The notes beneath the pieces were generated by a model, which saw nothing but the letters and a program-made list of their open reading frames with translations, had not been told where the DNA came from and ran no database searches. Below, piece by piece: positions 26,598-35,662 of a stretch of DNA of 64,000 nucleotides; the first letter of the stretch is position 1; each line of letters begins with the position of its first letter. Source of the DNA: an uncultured Chloroflexales bacterium. GTDB taxonomy: Bacteria; Chloroflexota; Chloroflexia; Chloroflexales; Chloroflexaceae. The stretch spans positions 1-64,000 of the forward strand of contig CALGUG010000009.1 of NCBI GenBank assembly GCA_937902315.1, read 5' to 3'. A program made the translations under genes and the position numbers.

Positions 26598-27770
26598 ATG
26601 ATGCGGCAGCTCGACCCGTTTACAGCGGTGACACACACCGATCCATACGGCTATTACGCCGATCTGCTGGCCCAGCGGCCCTTGTACTACGACCAGCAGC
26701 TTGGGATGTGGGTGGCCTCTAGTGTCGCTGTTTTGCTGGAGATCTTTCACCATCCTTATGCGCGGGTGCGCCCGCCTGCCGAGCCGGTGCCCAGCGTTTT
26801 GCTTGGTACACCTGTCGCCACAATCTTCGCTCGGCTTGTACGTATGATCGATGGCCCGAGCCGTTGCCCAATCAAAGCGTCGCTTGTAGAGGCGCACGCG
26901 AGCTATGATCCCGCTCATTTTGCGGCTTTGGCGCGGCACCATGCCCGAAGCTTGCTGCGGCGCTCGCACTTACGGCTTGAGGAACTGAGTACGCGCTTGC
27001 CTTGTTATGTGCTAGCTGATTTGTTTGGCTTCGCGCCTGAAAACGTGGAGCAGATTCGTCTGCTGGTGGCAGATTTTGTGGCAGGCATCGCGCCCGCGCC
27101 CAGCACTGATGCAGTGGAACGCGCCTCGCTGGCCGCGCAGGAACTGCTGCACCGTTTCGATCACCTCTATCAACGGCAGGCCAGCGGCGAGCGCGAAGCT
27201 GGGCTGTTGCTGAAGCTTATTCCGCCCGATCGAGAACGCAGCCCAGAGCAACACCAAGCGCTGATCGCCAATGCTATCGGTCTGTTTTCTCAAGCCTACG
27301 ATGCGGGCGCTGGACTGATCGGCAATAGCTTGCTGGCGTTGCAAGCACGGCCTGAGCTTTGGCCCGAGCTGCGCGCCCGACCCGAGCTTTGCACTGCTTT
27401 TGTAGAGGAGGTCGCCCGCTATGATCCGCCGATCCAGAATACGCGACGCTTTTTTGCCCATGCGAGCAGCATCGCAGGCCAGCAGCTTGGGGCAGGAGAT
27501 ACCGTGCTCTTGCTCTTGGCGGCGGCCAATCGCGACCCAGCGCTCAATCCCGGGCCAGAGCACTTTCTGCTTGACCGCCCCAAACGGCGCAGCTTAAGCT
27601 TTGGGGAGGGAGCACACGCCTGCTTGGGCCAAACGCTGGCGATTATGCTGGTTAGCGGCCTTATTCAGCAGCTTGTGCAAGACCAGCGCGAGCTTCAAAT
27701 CGCTGATTTGGCCTACAAGACCTCGCTCAATGCACGAATCCCAACTGGTATGCTTGTGTTAGCGAGTTAG
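26598..27770 (+). CDS. Cytochrome P450 with alanine in place of the I-helix threonine
   Basis: A 390-residue soluble bacterial-type P450. The heme-binding loop FGEGAHACLGQ gives the thiolate Cys342. The K-helix ExxR is EVAR in FVEEVARYDPPIQNTRR. In the I helix, aligning LIGNSLLAL with the common LIGNGLLAL places Asp at the conserved acid and Ala at the conserved threonine (YDAGAG), an arrangement like EryF-type enzymes where the substrate helps deliver protons. AGGAG lies just before the ATG. The gene follows the ABM protein, both divergent from the ArsR-type regulator. No ferredoxin or reductase gene is adjacent, so redox partners are elsewhere. The substrate is unknown. Confidence 0.92.
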   Translation: MMRQLDPFTAVTHTDPYGYYADLLAQRPLYYDQQLGMWVASSVAVLLEIFHHPYARVRPPAEPVPSVLLGTPVATIFARLVRMIDGPSRCPIKASLVEAHASYDPAHFAALARHHARSLLRRSHLRLEELSTRLPCYVLADLFGFAPENVEQIRLLVADFVAGIAPAPSTDAVERASLAAQELLHRFDHLYQRQASGEREAGLLLKLIPPDRERSPEQHQALIANAIGLFSQAYDAGAGLIGNSLLALQARPELWPELRARPELCTAFVEEVARYDPPIQNTRRFFAHASSIAGQQLGAGDTVLLLLAAANRDPALNPGPEHFLLDRPKRRSLSFGEGAHACLGQTLAIMLVSGLIQQLVQDQRELQIADLAYKTSLNARIPTGMLVLAS

Positions 27771-27817
27771 AATTATTGGTGTATCTTAGCTGAACAGCTC
27801 AAAAAGAAGGATGTAGC

Positions 27818-28915
27818 ATGCATCAAAGGCGCTCAGGCTCTAATATACAAGCTGCTTTCACTTGTAAAAGCCTTGGTATCACCCTTGAAGAGATAACAGC
27901 AATTTTGGAATTAGAGCCAACCAGGTATCGTAGAAAAGGCGATCAACAACAGCAATCACAACATAGCCAGAACGCTAGACTCACCTCTAGAAAAACAGAT
28001 CGATACGCTTGGAATATTTGGACACTAGAGTTTGCAAGTCTAGAAGTAGAAGCGCTTATAGAGCGACTTTTAGAAAGCTTTCAAGCTAAACAGGCTGGCT
28101 TAGCACAATTGGCCGCTTTGCCAGATACTGAGCTAAGCACAAGCATTTGGTGGGATTTAGAGGATGGCTATGGCGGTTTTAGTATTCGAGCAGATACTAT
28201 GGCGCAGTTTTGCGCTTTAGGAGAGCGTCTGGATCTTTATTTGCCTGGCCTTGGTGGAGCCTATGATCTAAAAGAATCAAGTCACCCAGAGTTGACAAGC
28301 GCTCTTAATCAGGCTTTTAAGCTTGACCTTGATTATCTTAAATGGTCTTGGCTTACTGAAGCGCTAAGATACGATTTGGGTATGGATCAGAGGCGCTTGG
28401 CTGACCTGCTGCCATCGGGTCATGTTATCGATCAGGCAACTGGAATATCGCTTGGTTTGTTGAGGGATTATCTACCAGTTTATGATGATCGATGTATAGA
28501 CGGAATAGCACGTCTGAGCCTTATGATTACAGCGCCTGATTTAGAGCTTGATCAGCTTACCGAGATCTTAACACTAGCTCCAACACGATCTTTTCTGAAA
28601 GGCCAACGAGCCTCGCAGTATGATTTTGAGCTGGTACGTCCTTGGAGTTTGTGGGCTTATGAAGTAGTGGGCTTGCAGGTAGAAGAACTGGCGCTAGAGC
28701 TTTTGCGACTCTTTGGCGCTAAACAAGTTCTTTTACAAGAGATTGTTACAAGATACGGCGCGGATCTTTCGGTCGGAATTTGGTGGGAGCCGCCAGATGG
28801 TTATGGCGGATTTACTATCTCGAAAGAAGTGTTGCGTGATTTGTGCGCTCTAGGGGAAAATATCCATGTCTATCTACCTGGCGCTCTATTCTATAAGCCA
28901 GAAGGAGAGGATTAG
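27818..28915 (+). CDS. Protein with two DUF4279-like domains
   Basis: A 365-residue protein made of two homologous halves of about 135 residues joined by a helical linker. Half one (about 10-145): LGITLEEITAILELEPT, a basic KG-containing loop, WTLEFASLEVEALIERLL, SIWWDLEDGYGGFSI, LGERLDLYLPG. Half two (about 228-360): LELDQLTEILTLAPT, KGQRAS, WSLWAYEVVGLQVEELAL, GIWWEPPDGYGGFTI, LGENIHVYLPG. The pattern fits DUF4279, whose function is unknown. The linker (LGMDQRRLADLLPSG) has no match I recognise. The start has AGAAGGATGTAGC upstream. It precedes two receiver-like genes in the same direction. Confidence 0.65.
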   Translation: MHQRRSGSNIQAAFTCKSLGITLEEITAILELEPTRYRRKGDQQQQSQHSQNARLTSRKTDRYAWNIWTLEFASLEVEALIERLLESFQAKQAGLAQLAALPDTELSTSIWWDLEDGYGGFSIRADTMAQFCALGERLDLYLPGLGGAYDLKESSHPELTSALNQAFKLDLDYLKWSWLTEALRYDLGMDQRRLADLLPSGHVIDQATGISLGLLRDYLPVYDDRCIDGIARLSLMITAPDLELDQLTEILTLAPTRSFLKGQRASQYDFELVRPWSLWAYEVVGLQVEELALELLRLFGAKQVLLQEIVTRYGADLSVGIWWEPPDGYGGFTISKEVLRDLCALGENIHVYLPGALFYKPEGED

Positions 28916-28961
28916 GTAGCCGCGCTCTGGAGTAATCCTAATTTACATAAGAAGGTGGTCT

Positions 28962-29363
28962 ATGAGTGCAAAGCCCTATACTCTATTGATGTTGGTAGAT
29001 ACTCCCTTTCTACGCAATGCTATTTGCGATGGATTAGTAGATCATCCCTTCAACATTATCCTTGCTTCCTCTCTGGAAGAGGCTCAATCGATAGTCCAAA
29101 CCAGAGAAATCTATTGTATTTTGGTCACAGATAAGCATGCTCTATACTATGATCAAGCCTCGAATAGAGCTTTTCATGATATTGCGCCCAGCATTCCAAC
29201 TCTGATGATTTTTAGGGAAAGTCATCGTGAGCTATTCATAATCTTTGATCAATACTACCGCCCTGCTAACGCCCTGTATAACTATTTGCCACTACCTGTA
29301 GATATAGATGAGATAGCAGCTCTGCTTGGCAGAATGCTGGCCACTAAAGCCTCACAGAGCTAG
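28962..29363 (+). CDS. Stand-alone receiver-like protein, tandem copy 1
   Basis: A 133-residue CheY-like single-domain protein. The first strand YTLLMLV ends in Asp13, the third strand CILVTD ends in Asp57 at the usual phosphoacceptor position, but the usual final-strand lysine is replaced in YNYLPLPV, so signalling may be unconventional. There is no output domain. It is about 70% identical to the next gene, including the ribosome site (AAGAAGGTGGTCT and ATGAAGGTGCTCT), so the pair arose by tandem duplication. Phosphotransfer partners are not nearby. Confidence 0.7.
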   Translation: MSAKPYTLLMLVDTPFLRNAICDGLVDHPFNIILASSLEEAQSIVQTREIYCILVTDKHALYYDQASNRAFHDIAPSIPTLMIFRESHRELFIIFDQYYRPANALYNYLPLPVDIDEIAALLGRMLATKASQS

Positions 29364-29460
29364 TGCTGCGCAACTGCGAGAGGATTATCGCCAGCCTTTT
29401 CGGCTGGAGAAGCACGGCTTATCGCAATGAATATGATTGTGAGGCTAATAGCGCAAACAC

Positions 29461-29497
29461 GATTATGTTATACAAACTGACTTGACATAACATAATC
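29461..29497. promoter_or_regulatory. Inverted repeat between the receiver paralogues
   Basis: GATTATGTTAT and ATAACATAATC are perfect 11-bp arms around a 15-base loop. No T run follows, so it reads better as a protein-binding site or RNA structure than a terminator. A smaller hairpin (CCAGCC / GGCTGG, 29391-29407) precedes it. Confidence 0.4.
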
Positions 29498-29600
29498 TTC
29501 CAGTGAGCTTGTTTGGTGCTAGTGATACTATTAAGAGGGACGCTGGCGTTTTTATGGAAGGTTCCTCTTAAGGATCCTTAGTTTCACATGAAGGTGCTCT

Positions 29601-30002
29601 ATGAATGCAAAGCCCTATACGCTATTGATGCTGGTAGAGGATCCGCTAATGCGCGATTTTTTTTGCGATGGCTTAGTAGATCATCCCTACAACGTTATTC
29701 TCGCTTCCTCCTTGGAAGAAGCACAATCGATAGTCCAAACCAGAGATATCTCTTGTATTTTGGTCACAGACAAGCTTGCTCTATCCTACGATCAAGCCTC
29801 GGATAGCACTTTTCAGGGTATTTCGCCCACCATTCCAACCCTGATTATCCTTACAAAAGGCTATCAGGAACTATTGCTGACCTTTGATAAATATTATCGA
29901 CCTACTAGCGCTCCTTATGAATATTTGCCACTTCCTGTAGGTATAGAAGAGATAACAGGTTTGTTTGGCAGAATGTTAGCCACTAGAGCCTCACAGAGCT
30001 AG
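29601..30002 (+). CDS. Stand-alone receiver-like protein, tandem copy 2
   Basis: A 133-residue paralogue of the preceding gene. It keeps a more canonical acidic pair (Glu13-Asp14 in LMLVEDP) and Asp57 in CILVTD, and also lacks the usual lysine (YEYLPLPV). Differences from copy 1 concentrate on the surface helices. It ends five bases from the convergent DUF4132 gene. Confidence 0.7.
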   Translation: MNAKPYTLLMLVEDPLMRDFFCDGLVDHPYNVILASSLEEAQSIVQTRDISCILVTDKLALSYDQASDSTFQGISPTIPTLIILTKGYQELLLTFDKYYRPTSAPYEYLPLPVGIEEITGLFGRMLATRASQS

Positions 30003-30007
30003 ATCTA

Positions 30008-32608
30008 TTACAACTGTGAGACAATGCTTGGATCTTTGATCGTGGTATCGTCAGCCAGCATGAGGGCTTTACTCAAAATGATCGAAAGCATTTGGTCGCC
30101 TTCAAAGGGCAAAAAGAGCTTATCCTTATGAGGCTGTGCCTGTTGCGAGGGCACAATACAGAGATACTGATTGTTATCGGTGATCAGAATATTGCCGCTG
30201 CCCAAGTGGATCTTGTAGTTGTGCAGATCGCCGCGCACCTCAAGGAAGCGCTCGCTGAGTTGGCAGCGCTGAGCAAACTTTAAGCGCGGAATGATCTGCT
30301 CCAGAACCTGTTTGCGCATCTTGGCACTCTCGGAAAGCGTTCCAAACGAATATTCCTGCCAATAGTTGAGGTGTTCTTGTCGAGTGGGGTCCAATCTGCC
30401 GTTGACCCAAGTCGGGTCGTTGCCGATGCTAGCCACCCCCACAAACAGATCGACATCGCGCATAATCTCCGAAAAGACCAGTGCTGGCACCTGCTCAAGT
30501 GGCAATGGCTCCGCCAGATGTTCTGCGTCCCAAGCCGGAGAGTAGCTACCGCCTCCGGCGTGGGCGTAGTGCTGGGCGGCGTCGATTGGATAAAAGCGCA
30601 CTTGATCAGTTGAAAGATAAAGGTAGGCTCCCGAGCCGCTTATATAGCCCTCATAACCGTTGTTAACTGTTTCGACCCAAAATTCGGCCCGCAGATTCCA
30701 GTTTGGCAGCAGACGTTGGCTGGGCGGATAGGCGTCATCTACCGCTAATCGTAACTGATTGCGCCAAGCGCGCGCCTCGCAGAGCGAGTTGTACTGATAC
30801 TGGCGTACAATATGGGCGGCAAAGCGATTGGAGTAGTTGTGGGTTTGGCGTTCGGCGTCGGTGAGCAGATAAACTTCGCAATAGGCTTGCTTAAAGGGCT
30901 GTTGGATTTCGTGCTGATTGAGCCAAGTGCGCCAAGCCACAATCTCTTCGATGCTGCTTTGGAGCGGGTGCCAAAGCGTGACCTCGCTCGAGTCGTCGAT
31001 CCAAGCTAGGGTATGGCCATCATGCCCAACGATCTCTCCTTCGTACCAAATGCCGTTGGCTTGCTGGACGCCTTGGGCAAAGTGCCAGATCAGGCGTCGC
31101 GCCAAGCTTCCAAGCAGAGGGTGTTCAAGATAGCGCTCGCGCCAAGCTGCAACGTGCCAAGAACGCTGGCTGAGATAGCTCTGTTCGATGCGGTCGCGCT
31201 GGATGGGCAGCATCTTTTTCAGATCGGCGACTTCTTGGAGAAACTCTTTGATCTCATCGCCATATTGCTCTTTAGCGGCTTTAGGCATCGACCGCAGGGG
31301 CTTGCCATTGGCACTCGACCACTGAACCGCTACTGTGCTGCCTTCTACCCGCACTTCGGCCTGATACTCGCCAAAGACTTCGCGCCCATAGCCGACAGCT
31401 TCGAGGCCAAAGCTTGGCACCATCAATTCGCTCAGCTCGTCGATGCTCATTCCTTGAACTTTAGCCGCTTGTTCGAGCGCTTTAGCAATGATTTGTTGGG
31501 GCTGCTTGCCGCGCACTCGTCCCTTGAGCAAGGCGAGCTGTTCGAGGCCGAGCTTATCGGGCATGCTGGCGAGCGCGGCTATGGCTGCATTGCCCACCCG
31601 TGAGCAGCGTGGGCCAAGACCGGGCAGCTTGCGATAACACGAGAATGTGACCGCTGTAAGCGCTCGTGCCATGGTGGTGCTTGGAAGCAAGGGCGCTAGC
31701 CAGACGAGGCCTCTCAGTACATCGAAGTTGAGATGGATCTGCTGGAGGGGCGGCATTTCGCTTTCCCAACCATCAGGCATTGGGGTCGTTCGGGGTTTAT
31801 CGACCAGTGGAAACCAGCGCAATAAGGCGGCGCTCACAAGCTCGTCCCCAAGAGATGCGATCAGCTTTTGGGCGCTGCTTTGCCATTTAGAGCTTGGTAA
31901 TGCGCTCTTTAATTTTGCGCAGTGGCCAAGTAATGCCCGCCACATGGCTCCCTGTTCGGGACTCGCCTTGTTAATATCCTCAATAACCGCATCGCTCCAC
32001 ACATCGCCCGCATGCAGCGGTATATCCAACACCTCTATTCCAAGCCGTCTTTGCAATTGCTGAACTCGGCCAAGCTCTTCGGGCGAGTAGGCCTGAGCGC
32101 TTAAGAAATCAAGTAGCTCGCCGAGCGATTGATCAAGCGCTGCTGTGCGTTCGTTTTCGTTAAGGTAGCGCTCAATGGTCCGCATAAGCGCAGTTTCGAT
32201 CTCTCTCCATTCAGACATATGAAGAAAGAAGGTTATTAGGAGGATAAGATCTGTTTCTCTAAAGGGAATACGACGCTGCAGAATCTGTTTTACCACATGT
32301 AAAATCTGGTAGAAGAGCTTCATCTCGCTAGAATCATCAACCTGAACTAGCTGCGCGATCGCTGCTAGAACAAAGTCGCGCTGGGTCTCGCGTTCGGATT
32401 GTAAAAGGTTCTGAACAGCCGTTTCGTTTTGGAAGTGAGGGTAATCCCATGAATGAGGCTCCTCTTGAAGGAGCGCGTTAAGATGCTTGTTTTGGACTAA
32501 AAGCTCTTGGATCTGTTCAGCGAGTTCTTCTTCGCTTAGAGCTGCTGTATCGCCCTGCCGCGTCAAATTGATCGCCTGCCAGAGCTGTTGTTTGATACGT
32601 TGCCACAT
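30008..32608 (-). CDS. DUF4132-family protein
   Basis: An 866-residue protein. A long alpha-helical N-terminal region (1-480, HEAT-like in appearance) leads to a DUF4132 region: LARRLIWHF, LWHPLQSSIEEIVAWRTWL, QQPFKQAYCEVYLLT, YSNRFAAHIVRQYQY. The C-terminal part (about 700-850) resembles the domain that usually follows it, with FVGVASIGNDPTW, RKQVLEQIIPRL, FLEVRGDLHNYKIHLGSGNI. Relatives include MolR-type proteins; no enzymatic activity is established. No ribosome site was verified for the first in-frame ATG, and the similarity extends to the N-terminus. It converges with the receiver pair and stands alone on its strand. Confidence 0.75.
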   Translation of the reverse strand: MWQRIKQQLWQAINLTRQGDTAALSEEELAEQIQELLVQNKHLNALLQEEPHSWDYPHFQNETAVQNLLQSERETQRDFVLAAIAQLVQVDDSSEMKLFYQILHVVKQILQRRIPFRETDLILLITFFLHMSEWREIETALMRTIERYLNENERTAALDQSLGELLDFLSAQAYSPEELGRVQQLQRRLGIEVLDIPLHAGDVWSDAVIEDINKASPEQGAMWRALLGHCAKLKSALPSSKWQSSAQKLIASLGDELVSAALLRWFPLVDKPRTTPMPDGWESEMPPLQQIHLNFDVLRGLVWLAPLLPSTTMARALTAVTFSCYRKLPGLGPRCSRVGNAAIAALASMPDKLGLEQLALLKGRVRGKQPQQIIAKALEQAAKVQGMSIDELSELMVPSFGLEAVGYGREVFGEYQAEVRVEGSTVAVQWSSANGKPLRSMPKAAKEQYGDEIKEFLQEVADLKKMLPIQRDRIEQSYLSQRSWHVAAWRERYLEHPLLGSLARRLIWHFAQGVQQANGIWYEGEIVGHDGHTLAWIDDSSEVTLWHPLQSSIEEIVAWRTWLNQHEIQQPFKQAYCEVYLLTDAERQTHNYSNRFAAHIVRQYQYNSLCEARAWRNQLRLAVDDAYPPSQRLLPNWNLRAEFWVETVNNGYEGYISGSGAYLYLSTDQVRFYPIDAAQHYAHAGGGSYSPAWDAEHLAEPLPLEQVPALVFSEIMRDVDLFVGVASIGNDPTWVNGRLDPTRQEHLNYWQEYSFGTLSESAKMRKQVLEQIIPRLKFAQRCQLSERFLEVRGDLHNYKIHLGSGNILITDNNQYLCIVPSQQAQPHKDKLFLPFEGDQMLSIILSKALMLADDTTIKDPSIVSQL

Positions 32609-32738
32609 CGCTTAAACTCCAATCGATGGCTACTTTGTTGCGGTTAAGCTCCTTGCTTGCGCTGAGTGTTCTCTGGTTGCCAAGGCCGCAGCGCAAGCAG
32701 CGAAGCGAGCGATAAGCCGAATGTTTGGAAAGGATGTT

Positions 32739-32794
32739 GATAGCCGAAGGCGGACGCGCTAGAAGCCGAATGGAAGGTAAGGACTTCTCCGCCA
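32739..32794 (+). repeat. Family A element, GAAGG variant, pair 1 left
   Basis: A 56-bp copy, GATAGCCGAAGGCGGACGCG to TTCTCCGCC. It carries the rare GAAGG variant also found in the inverted copy at 34860; the two differ at about three positions and bracket the deacetylase and hydrolase genes. Internally GGCGGA pairs with TCCGCC and AGAAG with CTTCT. Confidence 0.75.
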
Positions 32795-32856
32795 AGCTTA
32801 GACAACAAGCAATGTCGTTGCGGCGGCACTTCACCCAAGGCAAAAGGTCGGGAGAT

Positions 32857-32897
32857 AGGAAAAGATGCATCTGAATGGCCCAGATGCATCTTTTCCT
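32857..32897. terminator. Terminator after the YdjC/ChbG gene
   Basis: A perfect 17-bp stem (AGGAAAAGATGCATCTG / CAGATGCATCTTTTCCT) with a seven-base loop, 24 bases past the stop of the minus-strand deacetylase gene. The arm includes A and T runs, so it could act in both directions. Confidence 0.75.
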
Positions 32898-32920
32898 AAG
32901 CTAGCTTGTGGCTTTGTACG

Positions 32921-33826
32921 CTACCTGGCGGCGGCCTTTTGGCGCATATGCTCGCGCAGCGGGCGGTAGCCGATCAGCTGCACGCCAGCTCGCTCAATAT
33001 AGCTGCGCAGCTCGCTGCTGACACAGGCTTGGTAGTTGGCGACTCGGCTGGCCCAGCCCGGCGTGATCGCGCGCAGCTCGGGCGTATCGTGGGCGGGGTG
33101 CACGATCAAGATCGTCAGGCCCGGCTCTAGATGGTCGACGATCTGCTTGAAGATGCCGACATGGTCGTTGGGATGATCGAGCGGCAGCATATACATCGCG
33201 TCGAAGAGCGGCATATGCGCTGCCTCCATAGCCTGCCAATAGGGCCGGAGAAAGTCGTTATCGAGATAGAGGCCAACTCCTTGTTCGCGCAGCCGTAGAC
33301 TGGCCGCCTCGCTGAAGGACATCAGGGGCAGCTTGTTGCGCTGGGCCAGAGCGACATAGGAATCGAAGAAGCGCTTGTCGTAGAGCGTGCCCATATGCGA
33401 GTCGATATGGGTCGGCTCGATGCCAGCCCGCAGCGCCGCCTCGAATTGGGCCTCGATTTCGCGCGCGACGGCTTGCGGATCGGCCTGCTCGTGGGTCGCG
33501 GCGGTGCTGCTGTGCAAGAAGCCTTGGGCATCGAGCAGGCCCGAGGCTTGATCGCGGGTTGAGAGCGCGCCCCAGCGGTAGCGCGACCATTCGGCGTTGA
33601 GCGTCAGGTGCACGCCTATGTCGAACTCGGGGTTTTGGCGGCAGAGCTCGGCGGCCTCAAGGAACCAAGGGCAGGGCACCATGGTGGCTGCCGATCTGAC
33701 GATTCCGGCCTCGAAGAGATCGCTGAGCACAGAGGTGCTGGCTTGGCACATGCCGATGTCATCGGCGTGAACTAACAGTACCCGATCTTTAGCGTCGTAG
33801 CCAAGTTCCTGCAAGAAGGGATTCAT
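32921..33826 (-). CDS. ChbG/YdjC-family carbohydrate deacetylase
   Basis: A 301-residue protein of the YdjC/ChbG deacetylase family, which removes acetyl groups from chitooligosaccharides and related amino sugars with a divalent metal. Metal and catalytic motifs are visible: HADDIGM near residue 20 (the Asp-Asp), DIGVHLTLNAEW near 80, THIDSHMGTLYD near 135 (metal histidines) and LIVHPAHDT near 235. There is no signal peptide, so action is cytoplasmic. The ATG at 33826 is preferred over an upstream in-frame TTG. Fifty-three bases separate it from the upstream hydrolase gene on the same strand, so they probably form an operon; family A copies flank the pair. Confidence 0.88.
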   Translation of the reverse strand: MNPFLQELGYDAKDRVLLVHADDIGMCQASTSVLSDLFEAGIVRSAATMVPCPWFLEAAELCRQNPEFDIGVHLTLNAEWSRYRWGALSTRDQASGLLDAQGFLHSSTAATHEQADPQAVAREIEAQFEAALRAGIEPTHIDSHMGTLYDKRFFDSYVALAQRNKLPLMSFSEAASLRLREQGVGLYLDNDFLRPYWQAMEAAHMPLFDAMYMLPLDHPNDHVGIFKQIVDHLEPGLTILIVHPAHDTPELRAITPGWASRVANYQACVSSELRSYIERAGVQLIGYRPLREHMRQKAAAR

Positions 33827-33879
33827 AGATGTCTTTCTCGCTCTCTTCAATCTGTGTACTAGCTACAAACAAGGCCGAT

Positions 33880-34707
33880 TTAGGCCTTTAATTTGCTGAG
33901 AAACGCGCGCACCACCTGTTCATAGGCGGCCGCTTGGTCGCGCCGAATACAGTGGCCCGCATCAGCGATCTGAGCGACCTCTACATGGGGCAGAAGCTGT
34001 TGCAAAGCTTGCGCTTGTTCAGGCGTAATAATCGCTCCACACTTCGGATCGCCAGTGATCAGGAGCACGGGCAGCTTGAGCGTGCTGAAATCGACTTCGT
34101 CGCTGATGGTGAGAACATAAGTCAGGGCGTTCTCATGAAGGGCGATTTTTGCATCGGCCCAAGGCCCAAACTCTCCTTCAGCCCACTTTGGCGCTTCGGC
34201 GCGCTGATCATCGATCGCTTGCTGGCGCGTTTTACTTTTCAGCTTCGCCATCCACTCGTCGAAGCCGCGACGCGATGCGGCAGCTTGCTCGGGAGTTAGG
34301 ACGGGGCGTCCTGCATTGGGCAACCAGCCGGCTGGTGGGTCTTCGAGGATTACGGCGCTGATCGCATCGGGGTGCGTTGCCGCCAGCACCAGCGCCATCA
34401 GCGCGCCCATAGAATGGCCGATCACAACAGGCCGATCGAGTTCCAAGGCTGCGATCAGGCCGGCGCAATCGTGGGCTTGGGTCAGCGGATCGTGGCCCTG
34501 CTCGGGTGCCTCCGAAAGGCCGTGGCCGCGCGCATCGAACATTACAAGGTCGTATTCGCCCTCAAGCGCTTCGGCAAAAAGGCTCCAGCACAGCCCGTTA
34601 TCCGAAAAGCCATGGGCCAAGACGATGGGCGGTTTATTGCCGCCTGTACGCGTATAGTGCAAGCGAATGCCATTGGCGATGACTTCGCCAGATCTCCACT
34701 CTGCCAC
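33880..34707 (-). CDS. Alpha/beta-hydrolase
   Basis: A 275-residue serine hydrolase. The oxyanion region is LAHGFSDNG, the nucleophile elbow GHSMG (Ser around residue 98), and the catalytic acid and base are likely in LLITGDPKCG and IADAGHCIRRDQ, where His is near 250. No signal peptide or lid insertion marks a subfamily, so the substrate (ester, lactone or epoxide-like) is open. The start is a GTG because AAAGGAGG is spaced six bases before it; the longer TTG-initiated reading would place that ribosome site inside the gene. It is the first gene of a pair with the deacetylase. Confidence 0.88.
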   Translation of the reverse strand: MAEWRSGEVIANGIRLHYTRTGGNKPPIVLAHGFSDNGLCWSLFAEALEGEYDLVMFDARGHGLSEAPEQGHDPLTQAHDCAGLIAALELDRPVVIGHSMGALMALVLAATHPDAISAVILEDPPAGWLPNAGRPVLTPEQAAASRRGFDEWMAKLKSKTRQQAIDDQRAEAPKWAEGEFGPWADAKIALHENALTYVLTISDEVDFSTLKLPVLLITGDPKCGAIITPEQAQALQQLLPHVEVAQIADAGHCIRRDQAAAYEQVVRAFLSKLKA

Positions 34708-34859
34708 TGGAACCTCCTTTGGTGCCAACACTCCTGGTTACCAAACTATGCTGATTACAAGAGAAGATACTCGCTCTCACGTCTGTGGGTAGAGCTAGTA
34801 TAGCATTAGATTGGAGCTGAGCGAACGGCTCTAATCCCAGCTTGTGGAGGTTTTATTTT

Positions 34860-34914
34860 GGCGGAGAAGTCTTATCCTTCCATTCGGCTTCTAGCGCGTC
34901 CGCCTTCGGCTATC
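34860..34914 (-). repeat. Family A element, GAAGG variant, pair 1 right
   Basis: Reverse-complement partner of 32739-32794: GGCGGAGAAGTCTTATCC at one end, CGTCCGCCTTCGGCTATC at the other. Bases 34915-35206 that follow hold no recognised feature. Confidence 0.75.
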
Positions 34915-35206
34915 AGAGCCCTTTCCAATAAATTGGGCTTCTAGCTCTCGGCCCTCCACCACCCCTCACATGTTCTGTTTATCATCGCTTGTTGCTCAAA
35001 CGCTCTTTCGAATGGGATTGCTATAGCTCGTCTCTAAATCCAGTGTGGCTATATGACCTAAGTAGATAAATCAACCATACGAAACTCAATCTACAACGAA
35101 ATAAGCAATGTACTGGCTTGGGAAAAGGGTAAATGCTTATAACGTACTTCTATAAGTTTGGCCTTATCTGGGTAGGATCAGCGCTTACTCTTTTTAAGGA
35201 CGGACT

Positions 35207-35568
35207 ATGCAGCGTACGATCTGGAGCCTCTTCAATAGCATTCCATTCTTCTTGCTCTGTATGTGGGTCGGCTACGCGACACCCATCGTTTCTCAAGACC
35301 CTCATCCGCAGACCAGCGATGGTGTGACGATCATCTTTGTAGACTAATAACAGCTTCAGCAGTCCCGAATTCGTCGACGTTCGTTTCGAGGCCAACCGAG
35401 CCGAAAAGGATGGTGGTGCTCTGTTTAACCACTACAGCAAACCGCTCCTCACGAACGTCTATCTTGTGGGCAACAGTGCGACGGCTATACAAACGACCTC
35501 GATGGGAAGGCGCGCATTAGCGGTGCGCGCATCGATCTGGGAGCGTATAAGAGTGGGGATGGCTTGTA
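35207..35568 (+). pseudogene. Remnant of a secreted beta-helix (choice-of-anchor-Q-like) protein
   Basis: An intact translation start (AAGGACGGACT then ATG at 35207) opens 46 codons resembling a signal peptide (SLFNSIPFFLLCMWVGYA) and stops at 35347. Further on a different frame reads VRFEANRAEKDGGALFNH then LLTNVYLVGNSAT, typical right-handed beta-helix repeats. After another frameshift ISGARIDLGAYKSGDG ends at a stop at 35568, like the GAYE ending of choice-of-anchor-Q proteins. Most of the central repeats are deleted. It is a dead gene; its intact relatives would be large surface proteins. Confidence 0.7.
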
Positions 35569-35662
35569 ACAGCGCTTGCTAGCCGTTTGATGCGCCTACT
35601 AAGTCGAGCGAGCGAGCTGCTCGGCTTGGTGGGCGCTTTTAGTAACGATGTTGGCTGCAGGC

